Of a stretch of 64,000 nucleotides of DNA, positions 47,483 to 56,528 are shown piece after piece (within the stretch, counting starts at the first letter, position 1; every line of letters starts with the position of its first letter). The notes below the pieces were generated by a model. It saw only the letters and a list, made by a program, of their open reading frames with translations. It ran no database searches and was not told where the DNA came from. This stretch comes from Bradyrhizobium septentrionale (lineage in GTDB: Bacteria > Pseudomonadota > Alphaproteobacteria > Rhizobiales > Xanthobacteraceae): the NCBI RefSeq assembly GCF_011516645.4, contig NZ_CP088285.1, positions 868,001 through 932,000 on the forward strand, given 5' to 3'. The position numbers and the translations under genes are program-made.

Positions 47483-47681
47483 TTGCGGCGCCGACGGGCG
47501 GATTGTCGGACGGCCCGGTCAACATCAAAGCGCGTTGAAGCGCCGGTTGATCTGCCGGTTCTGATTCGTGCCTGCCGTTCTGCGGCCTCACTGGGCCTGT
47601 CTGCGTAGCGCGTCTTTGGCGATCCGCCCGCCTAACGCACGGCCACTTGCTGCAACTGGCGGCATGAACCCCGAATGGAGC

Positions 47682-47712
47682 TTGAACCGCACGTAACGTC
47701 AAATTGTAGGCT
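47682..47712 (+). promoter_or_regulatory. MerR-type promoter/operator, proposed NolA box 4
   Basis: TTGAAC, a 19-base spacer with ACGTAACGT, and TAGGCT. It lies 200 bases after the nolA stop and 125 bases before the start of the LivK-like relic. Confidence 0.65.
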
Positions 47713-47837
47713 CTAGCGAGATTGAGGTCTGGCGAACTGCCGCGCATGGATTCGCTTGCCGGAAGCAACCGCATCGAGCTGCAGCTGGCTGACCGCGGCG
47801 TTGGCCGTTCACTTCATTTGAGATTGGGAGTTCTACA

Positions 47838-48270
47838 ATGCTAAATGGGCGCTTCGCTTCGGCTGCAAGTGCAGCGCTCGTCTTCTGCGCCCTCGCCTCG
47901 ACTGCGCACGCCTCCGACGTCTATATTGCCGTGGCTGGCCCAATGAGCGGGAACAGCGCTGCGTTTTGGCGCGCAAATGCGCGATGGTACGGCGGCCGCC
48001 GTCGAGGCATTGAACGCCTCGGGCCCAATACCAGATACCAAAGTGATGTTGAGCGTCGCAGACGACGCCAGCGATCCGAAGCAAGCGGTCGCAGTTGCCA
48101 ATCGGCTCACAATGGACCGAGTCCAGTCAGTCGTCGGCCACTTTTGTTCCTTCTCGTCGATCCCAGGCTCCGAAGTCTACGCCGAAGCGGACAGGCGGTG
48201 GGGCGGGCCGGTTCCTTCAACGCCTCGCGAGTTGTCGTGGCACTTCGTTCAGGGGCGATCGATAACCTGA
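47838..48270 (+). pseudogene. LivK-like periplasmic substrate-binding protein, frameshifted
   Basis: The start has GGGAG upstream and a clear signal peptide (FASAASAALVFCALASTAHA) followed by SDVYIAVAGPMSGNSAAF. The frame then shifts near 47970 to MRDGTAAAVEALNASG and VMLSVADDASDPKQAVAVANRL, and VQSVVGHFCSFSSIPGSEVYAEA, typical of branched-chain amino acid ABC binding proteins. After about 48190 similarity is lost, so about two thirds of the gene are missing. It sits behind proposed NolA box 4. Confidence 0.75.
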
Positions 48271-48397
48271 TCGCGCCGCTCCGGTTCGATAGCAACAACG
48301 CGGCTCCCGCCCTTCTGGTCTATCGCTACGCGACGGGCGTGTTGAAGCCGTCGAGCAGAACTGACCGGCGCGAACGCATCGTTTCCCTAAACAGCGA

Positions 48398-48562
48398 ATG
48401 ACACAGATGATGAGACGTTCTCAAGACCTGGCAGCTGCAATAGTTGCGTCCGCCCTTGTACTGGCGGCTCTCGGAGCACTTCTTGCGTTTGCTGCAGCGC
48501 TCGCAGAGCTCCCCGATGTCGACAGGCTCGATGACGAGCTACGTCCGATGATAGACAAGTAG
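48398..48562 (+). CDS. small single-span membrane protein candidate
   Basis: 54 codons: a short basic N-terminus (MTQMMRRSQD), one hydrophobic helix (LAAAIVASALVLAALGALLA) and an acidic tail (LPDVDRLDDELRP). The translated composition is protein-like. There is no clear ribosome-binding site. Unknown function. Confidence 0.35.
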   Translation: MTQMMRRSQDLAAAIVASALVLAALGALLAFAAALAELPDVDRLDDELRPMIDK

Positions 48563-49295
48563 TACCGTGCCAACCCTCATTGTTTGCGAGTCTTTTAAGC
48601 AACGGCCTGGTCGCTTAATGGTTGGCCGCCCTGATCGATGGGCTTGTTGGCCAAATGAGCCCTCCATTCACCCTGCAGCATTTGATTGGCGCTGTCGGGA
48701 GGTGCTGGCCGTTATCCTTTCAACCGCCGTAGCCGCGAAAATCGATTTTCGGCAACAGTCCAGCCTATGGAGCTCCCGTGCTGACAAGTGCCCCTGCCCT
48801 GCGCCCCACGTTGCGCCAGACGCTGCGTCGTTTACGTCCTCTCGCGCTAATTCGAGCTGCGCAAGTTTTTCGTTATGCCCTTCCGCCAGACAGTTTTCTG
48901 CGCGAATTGCGGCTTCGACGTCAATGGAAACCCCTTCTCGCTGCCGAGCGCCGCAACGCACAACTCACCCAGCGCTGCGCTCAAATCGCAAGGCACACAT
49001 ACAGACCAAGACTTCACCATGTGGCACGCACTCATCAAGCCGAGCATGTTGACGCGCCAATCGAGTGCTTTGGCAAGATCCGGAATACCTTCAACATCGG
49101 CGACGGGATCCTGACGCATCGTTCAGCTATCGACGACAAGGGTTCGCCTAACGGGCCTCTAGGGCAGATCGATGAAGCCCATTTGGCCCCAGTCGGATCG
49201 TCTGCGGCCCCCTCCAACCCGCGCTCGGCAGATGACCAATCATTCCGCGCTTCCTCCAGCTGGAATGCAAGCTCCCCCCTAACAGGGGCTGTCAA
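48563..49295. other. intergenic stretch, relics not identified
   Basis: About 730 bases with overlapping open frames on both strands, none convincing. The right edge carries CCCCTAACAGGGG just before the IS3 orfA. Confidence 0.35.
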
Positions 49296-49556
49296 ATGAA
49301 GCGGCCACGATTCACGGAAGAGCAGATCGTCGCGATCTTGAGGGAGCATCAGGCTGGGGCGAAAGCAACTGACCTGGCTCGCAAACACGGGACCGCAGAA
49401 GCGGCCATCCATAATTGGAACGCCAGGTTTGGCGGCATGGACGTTCCTGCGGCCAAGCGATTGAAGGACTTGGAGCAGGAGAACGCGATGCTAAAGATGC
49501 TTCTGGTCACGCACATGCTCGATGTCGCGGAGCTTCGCGAACTGCTTTCAAAGTAG
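49296..49556 (+). CDS. IS3-family OrfA (truncated element)
   Basis: 86 residues: KRPRFTEEQIVAILREHQAG, KATDLARKHGTAEAAIHNWN and a leucine-zipper-like tail (LKDLEQENAMLKMLLVTHM). This is the regulator/helix-turn-helix half of an IS3-family (IS407-like) transposase. The integrase half (OrfB) is absent downstream, so the element is a fragment. Confidence 0.85.
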   Translation: MKRPRFTEEQIVAILREHQAGAKATDLARKHGTAEAAIHNWNARFGGMDVPAAKRLKDLEQENAMLKMLLVTHMLDVAELRELLSK

Positions 49557-49675
49557 CGAAGCGACCATCTCCCGGCCGCTTGGTGTCAGGCGCCTCGCGC
49601 AGCCAGAGAGGGCAAATTCAAAAGAGTCACTGTGAACAGAGGCCTCATCAGCGCCCACATCAGCCGACCTGGATC

Positions 49676-49945
49676 GCGAGCAATCGCCCGGAGCCGGCGG
49701 CGTGGGCTGCTGCAAACGGCGCCAATCTGGCGTGCGCAGGCCACTCCTCTGCTGTCCGAAACATGACAGATGCGTTCCGCTCTCATCTGGCGCATAAGAC
49801 CGCCGCGGACGATCGGATGCCATTTCTCGGCTTGCTGCGCATGGTCGTAGTTGCACAGTCTGACAAAGATGCCCGCGCGGCCGCGGAAGCCGCTTATCAA
49901 CGATGGCTAAGGAGCTTTAGATTCCTTTACGAATTGAATGCCGAC
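49676..49945 (+). pseudogene. luciferase-like flavin monooxygenase relic
   Basis: One frame reads SPEPAAWAAANGANLACAG, VRNMTDAFRSHLAHKT and GLLRMVVVAQSDKDARAAAEAAYQRWLRSFRFL. This is the C-terminal region of LLM-class FMN-dependent oxidoreductases. The N-terminal two thirds are missing, probably removed with the IS3 fragment. Further traces (AETFDPILLPAFSAAT) follow near 50160. Confidence 0.6.
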
Positions 49946-50419
49946 ACCGCCTAACTTGCCGCTGACCTTCGATGCAGCGCTTGAAGCGAACTGTGCGTTG
50001 TCGGAACGCCAGCTTCCATCCGACAGCTCCTCCTTAACCAGATCGAGGAGGCGGGCGCCAACTAATATCTACTATGCCAGCTTGCATTCGGGAACCTTCC
50101 GTTGGAGGTTTCGCTGTACACAGCAACCACAATCCAATCCGAGATCATGCCTGGCTTTGGCTGAAACGTTCGATCCGATTTTGCTACCTGCGTTCAGCGC
50201 CGCAACGCTATGTGCCATGATCGGCCGCCCTGCCGACAATGCCGATATCCGCCTGCCATCACGCTCGCTGCCTTGCCCAACATGGGGTCCTCGGACCAAT
50301 AGAGCATGCTCGAGCACCTGGAGCAGCACCGGGTCAGCCCCGCGGCCCGTCTCATCGGCTCGTGGACCGCGCGAGAATCCAGCGTCATTCAGAAAGGTCA
50401 ATGACTCCTCGCCCGGGCT
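49946..50419. other. degraded stretch before the orphan nod box
   Basis: No intact gene. ETFDPILLPAFSAAT near 50160-50210 resembles a fragment from the N-terminal half of an LLM monooxygenase, as if pieces of the neighbouring relic were rearranged. Confidence 0.3.
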
Positions 50420-50467
50420 ATCCGCGAACTGGATGGATCCCATCAAAACTTTCGATTTTACCGGATT
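50420..50467 (+). promoter_or_regulatory. orphan nod box
   Basis: ATCCGCGAACTGGATG, 6 bases, then ATCAAAACTTTCGATTTTAC and CGGATT. This fits the nod box consensus, especially the ATC-N-AAAC and TCGATTTTACC halves. It points to the right, away from nolA. B. diazoefficiens has a nod-box-preceded nolY locus beyond nolA; that correspondence is from memory. Confidence 0.8.
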
Positions 50468-51594
50468 TAGCCAAATACCCCATAAGTCGATCGCGATTTC
50501 CGGAAAGCACCTTTCACGAATGTCGTGTGGCCATGGATCCCTTTTGCCTTCAGCACAGTCGCAGGTCAGTTCAAGCCACCCCGACCTGGATCCACAAAGA
50601 TACTTTCGATTCGTCCAAATCGACGCACGTGCGGACCATTTTTAGTCTGTCCCCTGATCGCCGCGTGCGGCGCGTAGTCATCAACCGCGTCCTCGCTGAT
50701 ACCCTGGCCATCACCCCAAAGGCGTTTCAGACGATCGGCGTTCGCGCACTTCCAGTGGCCTCGGTAAATGCGTACGTCGTTTAGAATTCGGCCAGGCGAA
50801 CCGTCCTCCTCGCCGGAGCTTGGACTTTTCGCCCTGACCAGGTCGGCAGCGCCGTCAATCTGGCGGCTGCAAGCGAGGCCGTGCTGGCAGGTCTGTACCT
50901 GCCCCGATTGCAAGATACGTGTCCGACGGCCCGGACGAGGACCCGATCTGCGACGACATGGACAGATCAACTTCGCCAACTTGCCGTCCACTCTGCAACG
51001 TCGTGTGACCATAAATCCTCACTGCGCTCGCTTGCTGAGCCCTGCTCGGTCGGCGCGGGCCAGATCTACGCTCTACAAACCTGCACGATGCTCATCCGGC
51101 TTTATCCGCGGTTGTCGATCAACTTTCGACGGGGGCGAGCGCTCTTTGAGTTTCCGGCAAGCATCACACCATCATCTAAGCAATTGGCGCAGCTGGGCGA
51201 GCTGCCGAGTTCCCATCTGTTCGCGGGCTCCTTTTCCCCGCCTAGCCGCACGCTCACTGTGCCGAGCATTTAACGATCTGAGCGTGGCAGCCCAGACGAT
51301 TGTGGCGGAAGATCGCTCTGCAATCCCCGATGAGCCCAATTGGCTCTCGGCGGCTATGCCGGGCGGCGTCTCACAGCACATCCGCGGGCTGCTCGGCTTA
51401 AGTCGTAAGTCGCAGTCATGGCCCGCAGGCCCTGCCATTGTACGGCGTCGAGCGAGCGCGACGATCGCCTCAATGAACACGCAGCTGGGACGGAGACATT
51501 CCTTGTCGCGCCGCACCTGCCGGCTCTCGCGGACCGCGAAACGCAACACACACCATCAGGTACTTTACATTCACTTCACCACCAGGAGCACATC
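50468..51594. other. region behind the orphan nod box, no intact gene
   Basis: About 1.1 kb. Open frames exist on both strands but none has a start signal or known product. If a nolY-like gene was driven by the nod box, it has decayed. Confidence 0.4.
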
Positions 51595-51969
51595 GTGGAA
51601 CTTGCCCCCTCCAATTCCCGCGTACAGAATCTTAAGGATCGGATCGACCTGCAACTGACCATCCTCGCCACTCTCGTAGGCGAGGATGGTGACGCGCTTG
51701 ACGCGATCCGACTGCTCAACGCACTCACAAATGAAATGATCACGGCAGAGCTGGAGCTCGGCCAGCTCGGCGAGACAAGAACAAGCAATCATGACGGCGG
51801 CGCTCGCACCACGCACATGTCCGGGGACCGCGGCGCTTATTACCCGGAAGACCTTCTCGTTTTGGGACGCCTGTTCGATCAAGCCGTCGATGCCTTGCCG
51901 GCCAACCTACGAACTCCGGCCAACCAGATGAAGATCGCGAAACTCATTTTCTCGCGTGCCGCGGAGTGA
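51595..51969 (+). CDS. conserved small protein, LFDxAxxALP family
   Basis: 124 residues from a GTG with AGGAG 7 bases upstream. The first half is helical (LKDRIDLQLTILATLVGEDG and ALDAIRLLNALTNEMITAELEL). The C-terminal ~46 residues (PEDLLVLGRLFDQAVDALPA, NLRTPANQMKIAKLIFSRAA) are paralogous to the 69-residue protein at 46437-46646. Function unknown. The good start signal and conserved core argue that it is a real gene, the first intact one after the orphan nod box. Confidence 0.65.
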   Translation: MELAPSNSRVQNLKDRIDLQLTILATLVGEDGDALDAIRLLNALTNEMITAELELGQLGETRTSNHDGGARTTHMSGDRGAYYPEDLLVLGRLFDQAVDALPANLRTPANQMKIAKLIFSRAAE

Positions 51970-52403
51970 GATTTCGTTGACGGATTGATGTGGAGAGCGC
52001 TTTTCCTGGCCGAACAACGCCGGCTGCGATGGTACGAACAGAGTATCATAGCGAAGCGCAGCATCCAACGAGCTAACCTGGCATGCGGGCGCCGCCTCCA
52101 TTACGCCGTCTGCGACTGATTCATTAGCTATCGCGGTCGGATCGGGTACGTCGTACAACACGCATTTGCACTGCAACAACCCAGTTTGATTTCGCTCCTT
52201 AGTTCAACTTTTGCTCTTGCTTCGGGACCTCATGGCTCTGCTACCGCCGTGCGGAAGCCGGATAACGAGAAAGCACAGGCCGCCCGGGTGCGAGACACTC
52301 ACAATGACTGCCAACTCGGCCTAACCTTCGTTTCGTGTATAGTGGTTAGGCCGTTGTTGCGGCAATATCCCCTTATGTGCTGACAACGAACTTCACTCGA
52401 ACC
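51970..52403. other. intergenic stretch before IS256
   Basis: About 430 bases with no convincing gene. Confidence 0.35.
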
Positions 52404-53908
52404 CTTCTGGGGACGGCGGCGCACGGTCGTGTCCCCAGTGATGGTGTAGCTCGGTAGAGCAAAGCCGCCCGGTACGCGCGCCTCAAATAGCGCCGTAGCG
52501 GGCGGGCGGCTTTGCGGTGGTCACCGGCGATTCGCCGGTAGGATCGGGTTGCGACACGCCAACGCAACCGAGGAACCACCGATGACCGACGATATGATGG
52601 ACCTGCGCACGCTCGTGGAGAAGAGTACGCATACGACGAGGACCGCGTGATGGACGCATGCGCGCGGGTACGGCGAGCTCTATGATGGCGTTGCGTGAAG
52701 GTCAGGCGGCCTGCTGATCGGCGGGCTTGTCGGCTTGGCGCAGGAGCTTCCATTCCCAGGGCAGCAATTCGTGCAGACGCGATGCGGGAAGATCGGCGAT
52801 ACGGGCGAGGACGTCGGCGAGCCAGGCTTTCGGATCGACGTCGTTGAGACGACAGGTCGTGATCATCGTCAGCATGATGGCGGCACGGTCGGCACCACGC
52901 TGGCTGCCGGCGAAGGTCCAGTTGCGCCTTCCCAAGGCGATGCCTCTCAATGCGCGCTCAGCACAATTGTTGGTCAAGCAGATCCTGCCATCGTCGAGGA
53001 AGCGGGCGAAGTCGTCCCAGCGCCTGAGCATGTAATTCATAGGCTTCAGGACCTCGGAGGAGCGAGAGAGGGTTTCGCGCTCACGCAGCAACCAGGCGTG
53101 CATGTCCCCGAGGAGCGGCTTGCTCTTTTCCTGGCGCACGGCGCGCCGCTCTTCGGCGCCGCAGCCGTTAATGGCGCGCTCGATCTCGAACAACACATCC
53201 AGGCGCCTGACCGCCTCCAGCGCGATCGGAGAGACCGGTTTACCTCTCTTGCCTTCCCGGGCATTCTTCTCGATGTCAGCCAGCTCGAAGAAGCCCCGCC
53301 GCGCATGGGCGAAGCAAAACGCCGGCGTAATCGGCAGCACCTTCTTCTGCGGGTCGAACAGTGGCTCGAAGCCGTTGTAGCAATCGGCTTGCAGGATGCC
53401 GGCGAAGGCGGCCAGATGCTTCTGCGGATGCTCGCCTCGTCGGTCGCTCGAGGCGTAATAGACCGCCGCCGGCGGCGCAGGCCCGGCAAAGGGCCGGTTA
53501 TCCCGCACATAAGTCCAGATCCGCCCGGTCGTGCACTTGCCCTTCGCCAGGATACGGATGGTGGTGTCATCGCCATGAAGGCGCTCAGCAGCGAGCACAT
53601 GGCGTTCGATCAAGTGGAAGAGTGGCATGACGGCGAAGGTCCCGTGGCCGACCTGGTCGGCCAGCGTCGACAGCGGCAAATCGATCCTCTCGGCCTTAAA
53701 GCGCGCACTCTGGCGGTTGAGCGGGATATGCATGCCGAACTTGTCGAACAGGATCGTCGCCAAGAGCTGGCGCCGGTTGTTTGGACAGCGCCCCGCGGGA
53801 TTTAAGTGGATTCCTGCCGGGTTATGCTGAACGCGGGGCCTTACGATTTTGTCGTTGCGTCGGGAGGGCGTAGCCCGACCAGAGCGACGACAAAATCGTC
53901 GGCGACGG

Positions 53909-54736
53909 TCATGCGGCCATCACCATAGCTTGCGTGCCGAAGTAAGCCTCGTCGGGCGTGCGCCCGTCAAGGCTCGAGTGAGGGCGTCCCTGATTGTAGA
54001 AGGCCAGATACTTGGCAATTGACGCTCGCGCCTCGGACACGCTGTCGTAGGCGCGGAGATAAACTTCTTCGTATTTGACCGTGCGCCAGAGCCGCTCGAC
54101 AAACACGTTGTCGCGCCAGGCGCCCTTGCCGTCCATGCTGATGGCGATCTTCGCGTCCAGCAGCACATCGGTGAACTCGAGGCTGGTGAACTGGCTGCCC
54201 TGGTCCGTGTTGAAAATCTCGGGCCTGCCGTGCTTCGCCAACGCCTCCTGGACCGCTTCGACGCAGAAGGCCGCCTCCATTGTGATCGAGACGCGATGGG
54301 CCAGGACCCGTCGGCTGAACACATCGACGACCGCCGCGAGATAGACGAAGCCACGCCGCATCGGAATGTAGGTGATGTCCATTGCCCACGCCTGGTCGGG
54401 CCGCTCGATCTTCAATCCGCGCAACAGGTACGGGTAGATCTTGTGACCCGGTGCCGGCTTACTCGTGTTCGGGCGACGATAGACCGCCTCGATCCCCATG
54501 CGCTTCATCAGCGTCGCGATGTGGCGGCGACCGGCGTATACGCCCTCCCGCCGCAGCAACGATCGCTGCATACGCGCTCCCGCGAAGGGATAATCGAGAT
54601 GCAGCTCATCGAGCCGACGCATCAAGGCAAGGTCCTCGGCCGAAACTGGCCGAGGTTCATAGTAGACCGTGCTGCGAGCCAGCTTCAGGACCTTCGCCTG
54701 GCGCACGATAGAAAGATCATGACCGCGGTCGATCAT
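53909..54736 (-). CDS. IS3-family transposase OrfB (integrase half)
   Basis: 275 residues. rve-type DDE core: AWAMDITYIPMRRGFVYLAAV (Asp120), EIFNTDQGSQFTS (Asp178) and DNVFVERLWRTVKYEEVYL (Glu214), spaced as DDE with 35 residues between the last two. The N-terminal HTH_21-like part has YPFAGARMQRSLLRREG. The product is probably made as an OrfAB fusion by ribosomal frameshifting. Frame intact. Confidence 0.92.
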   Translation of the reverse strand: MIDRGHDLSIVRQAKVLKLARSTVYYEPRPVSAEDLALMRRLDELHLDYPFAGARMQRSLLRREGVYAGRRHIATLMKRMGIEAVYRRPNTSKPAPGHKIYPYLLRGLKIERPDQAWAMDITYIPMRRGFVYLAAVVDVFSRRVLAHRVSITMEAAFCVEAVQEALAKHGRPEIFNTDQGSQFTSLEFTDVLLDAKIAISMDGKGAWRDNVFVERLWRTVKYEEVYLRAYDSVSEARASIAKYLAFYNQGRPHSSLDGRTPDEAYFGTQAMVMAA

Positions 54737-55038
54737 CGCTTTGCGCTCAGCAGGCCCGCCTTGGTGAGCGCGCCGGACAAAAAATCGTTTTCCAACGCCA
54801 GCTCGCCGATCTTGGCATGTAACGCCTTCAAATCGACCGGCGTCTCGGCCGACGCCTTGTCATGCCCAAACACGCCGGCGGCGCCTTCCAGGAGCTGGTT
54901 TTTCCAGATCGTGATCTGGTTCGGATGAACATCAAACAGTTGCGCCAGCTCCGCCAGCGTCTTGTCGCCTTTGACCGCAGCCAAAGCAACCTTCGCCTTG
55001 AATGCCGGAGAATGCATCCGGCGGCTCTTCTTCGTCAT
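54733..55038 (-). CDS. IS3-family OrfA
   Basis: 101 residues from the ATG at 55038 (TKKSRRMHSPAFKAKVALAA). Helix-turn-helix region LAELAQLFDVHPNQITIWKNQLLE, then a leucine-rich dimerisation helix (LHAKIGELALENDFLSGAL). The stop overlaps the beginning of orfB. The frame is open upstream to 55092 but without support. Confidence 0.9.
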   Translation of the reverse strand: MTKKSRRMHSPAFKAKVALAAVKGDKTLAELAQLFDVHPNQITIWKNQLLEGAAGVFGHDKASAETPVDLKALHAKIGELALENDFLSGALTKAGLLSAKR

Positions 55039-55788
55039 CTTCGCTCCTGATTCGCGGCAAGAATCCTCGCCGCTGTCAGGCAGAAAATCCACTCAAGCTA
55101 CTGTCCGAATTTGCGGAGCCAGCTCTCCAGCAATTGTGGGCCGATGAAGCCGCGCGGCGTGGCATGGAACGGCGCAGGCGGCTGGCTGATCTTCTCGCAA
55201 TCGCGGCAGGTGAACTTCTCGCGCACTGTTTCGATGACCTTGAAGCGACGCGGGATCTCCTCCAGCGTCTTGGTCACATCCTCGCCGACCTTCGCCAGCC
55301 GCGATCCGCCGCAGCAGGCGCAGCTCGTCGGAGCGTCAATGACGACGCGCTCGTGTTCGATGTCGTCCGGCCAAGGCTTGCGCACCGGCCGCTTGCGCGT
55401 GAAGGGGCGGACGTTCTGCGTCTTCGCCGCTGCGGCCTGCGCCGCAAGCTCATCCTCGCTCGCCGTGGCGACGAGGTCTTCGAGCTCCAGTTCCAACTGC
55501 TCGAGCAGCCGCGCCGTGCGCTCGGAGCGCTGCCCGTACAGTTCGCGTTTGAGCTTCTCGATGCGCAACTCGAGATGAGCGATCAGCGCCTCGGTATCCG
55601 ACAGTTTCGCCTGCGCATTCGCGGCTTGCGCCTGCCAGTTGGCGGCCTTCGCCTCGGCTTTCTGTCGCGCCTCACGCTCGGCCTGCAGCGCCGCCAGGGC
55701 ACTGACAAGGTCCGATGGAAGATCATCCGGCTTCGATATCATGGAGCCATTGAATCAGATCGAGCCGCAGATTCAAACCGTAAAACGA

Positions 55789-56136
55789 CTATCCGACCCG
55801 CGTCGGACGCTGGGTTTCTTGAGGGTTGCGCCAATCGATCCCGGACAACAGATAGCTCAACTGCGCCGGAGAGATCGTTACCGATTCACCAGCAACCGAT
55901 GGCCAGATGAACCTGCCTCTCTCGAGTCTTTTGGTGAACAAGCAGGCGCCCTGGCCATCGTGCCAAATGACCTTCAATAGATCACCGCGTTTGCCCCGGA
56001 AGCAGAAAAGACCGCCGCCCATGGCGTCGCGCTTGAGCACTTCCTGCACGCGCAGAGCCAGGCTCGGAAAGCCGCACCGCATGTCGGTATGGCCCGTCGC
56101 CAGCCACACCCGCACGCCCGTCGGGATCGGGATCAT
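55789..56136 (-). CDS. tnpB: IS66 accessory protein TnpB, element B copy 2
   Basis: 115 residues, identical to the protein at 29042-29389 (VRVWLATGHTDMRCGFPSLA, FCFRGKRGDLLKVIWHDGQG). The frame is intact and overlaps the tnpA stop. Confidence 0.92.
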   Translation of the reverse strand: MIPIPTGVRVWLATGHTDMRCGFPSLALRVQEVLKRDAMGGGLFCFRGKRGDLLKVIWHDGQGACLFTKRLERGRFIWPSVAGESVTISPAQLSYLLSGIDWRNPQETQRPTRVG

Positions 56137-56528
56137 CGGCGCGCCAGGCCCCGAGCAATTCGAACGACCGCCTCGATATCCGCACCGGGGCCGAAGACCA
56201 CGCGCAGCCCCTGAGGGCTCACGATTTCGATCTGACCTGTCTCGACAGCTTCCGTCGTTGGCGGCGTACTTGCCGCAACTATCGCAGGGACGAATGTCGG
56301 GCCGATCGAATCCTCTTCGGCCGGATCATGACAGGTCCAAGCCTTGCGCCAGCTCAGCAGAAGCTGACGTGATATCCCATACCGGCGAGCCGTCGCCGAC
56401 ACCAGTCGTGGCCCCGAGAAGCTCTCCTCTACGATTCTGAGCTTCTCCGCACGCGTCCAGCGTCGCCGCCGACCGGTCTCCACCAAATCCATGCGGCTCA
56501 GCACCGCACTGTCCTTATGTACGTCCAT
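56133..56528 (-). CDS. tnpA: IS66 accessory protein TnpA, element B copy 2
   Basis: 131 residues, identical to the protein at 28650-29045. The same ACTGTCCTTATG/CATAAGGACAGT inverted repeat surrounds the start codon (56508-56537). Confidence 0.9.
   Translation of the reverse strand: MDVHKDSAVLSRMDLVETGRRRRWTRAEKLRIVEESFSGPRLVSATARRYGISRQLLLSWRKAWTCHDPAEEDSIGPTFVPAIVAASTPPTTEAVETGQIEIVSPQGLRVVFGPGADIEAVVRIARGLARR

Larger units (their letters stand above)
53763..55116 (-). mobile_element. IS3-family element inside IS66 copy 2
   Basis: 1354 bp with terminal inverted repeats beginning AGAGCTGGC at both ends and a 3-bp duplication CCA (53760-53762 and 55117-55119), typical for IS3. It holds orfA and orfB in the usual overlapping arrangement. 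Confidence 0.88.
52702..55742 (-). pseudogene. tnpC: IS66 TnpC of element B copy 2, split by IS3
   Basis: The N-terminal part (55742 down to 55119) ends at HATPRGFIGPQLL. The C-terminal part begins LATILFDKFGMHIPLNRQ at 53759. The interruption is exactly the IS3 with its CCA duplication. Relative to copy 1 the first ~70 residues are identical, but later there are many substitutions (for example DLVATASEDE for ELVTTASEDE, IEHERVVIDAPTS for IERERVVIETPTT). Confidence 0.9.

Noticed and set aside
52441..52470. GGTGTAGCTCGGTAGAGC looks like the D-arm of a tRNA
   Set aside because: No anticodon or T-arm (GGTTCGAATCC-like) follows. The stretch lies in the IS256 left end, where inverted repeats explain it.
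52735..53805. 356-codon open frame on the plus strand across the IS66 tnpC
   Set aside because: It is the antisense of an IS66 transposase; high-GC coding sequence keeps the opposite frame open. No start signal and no homology.
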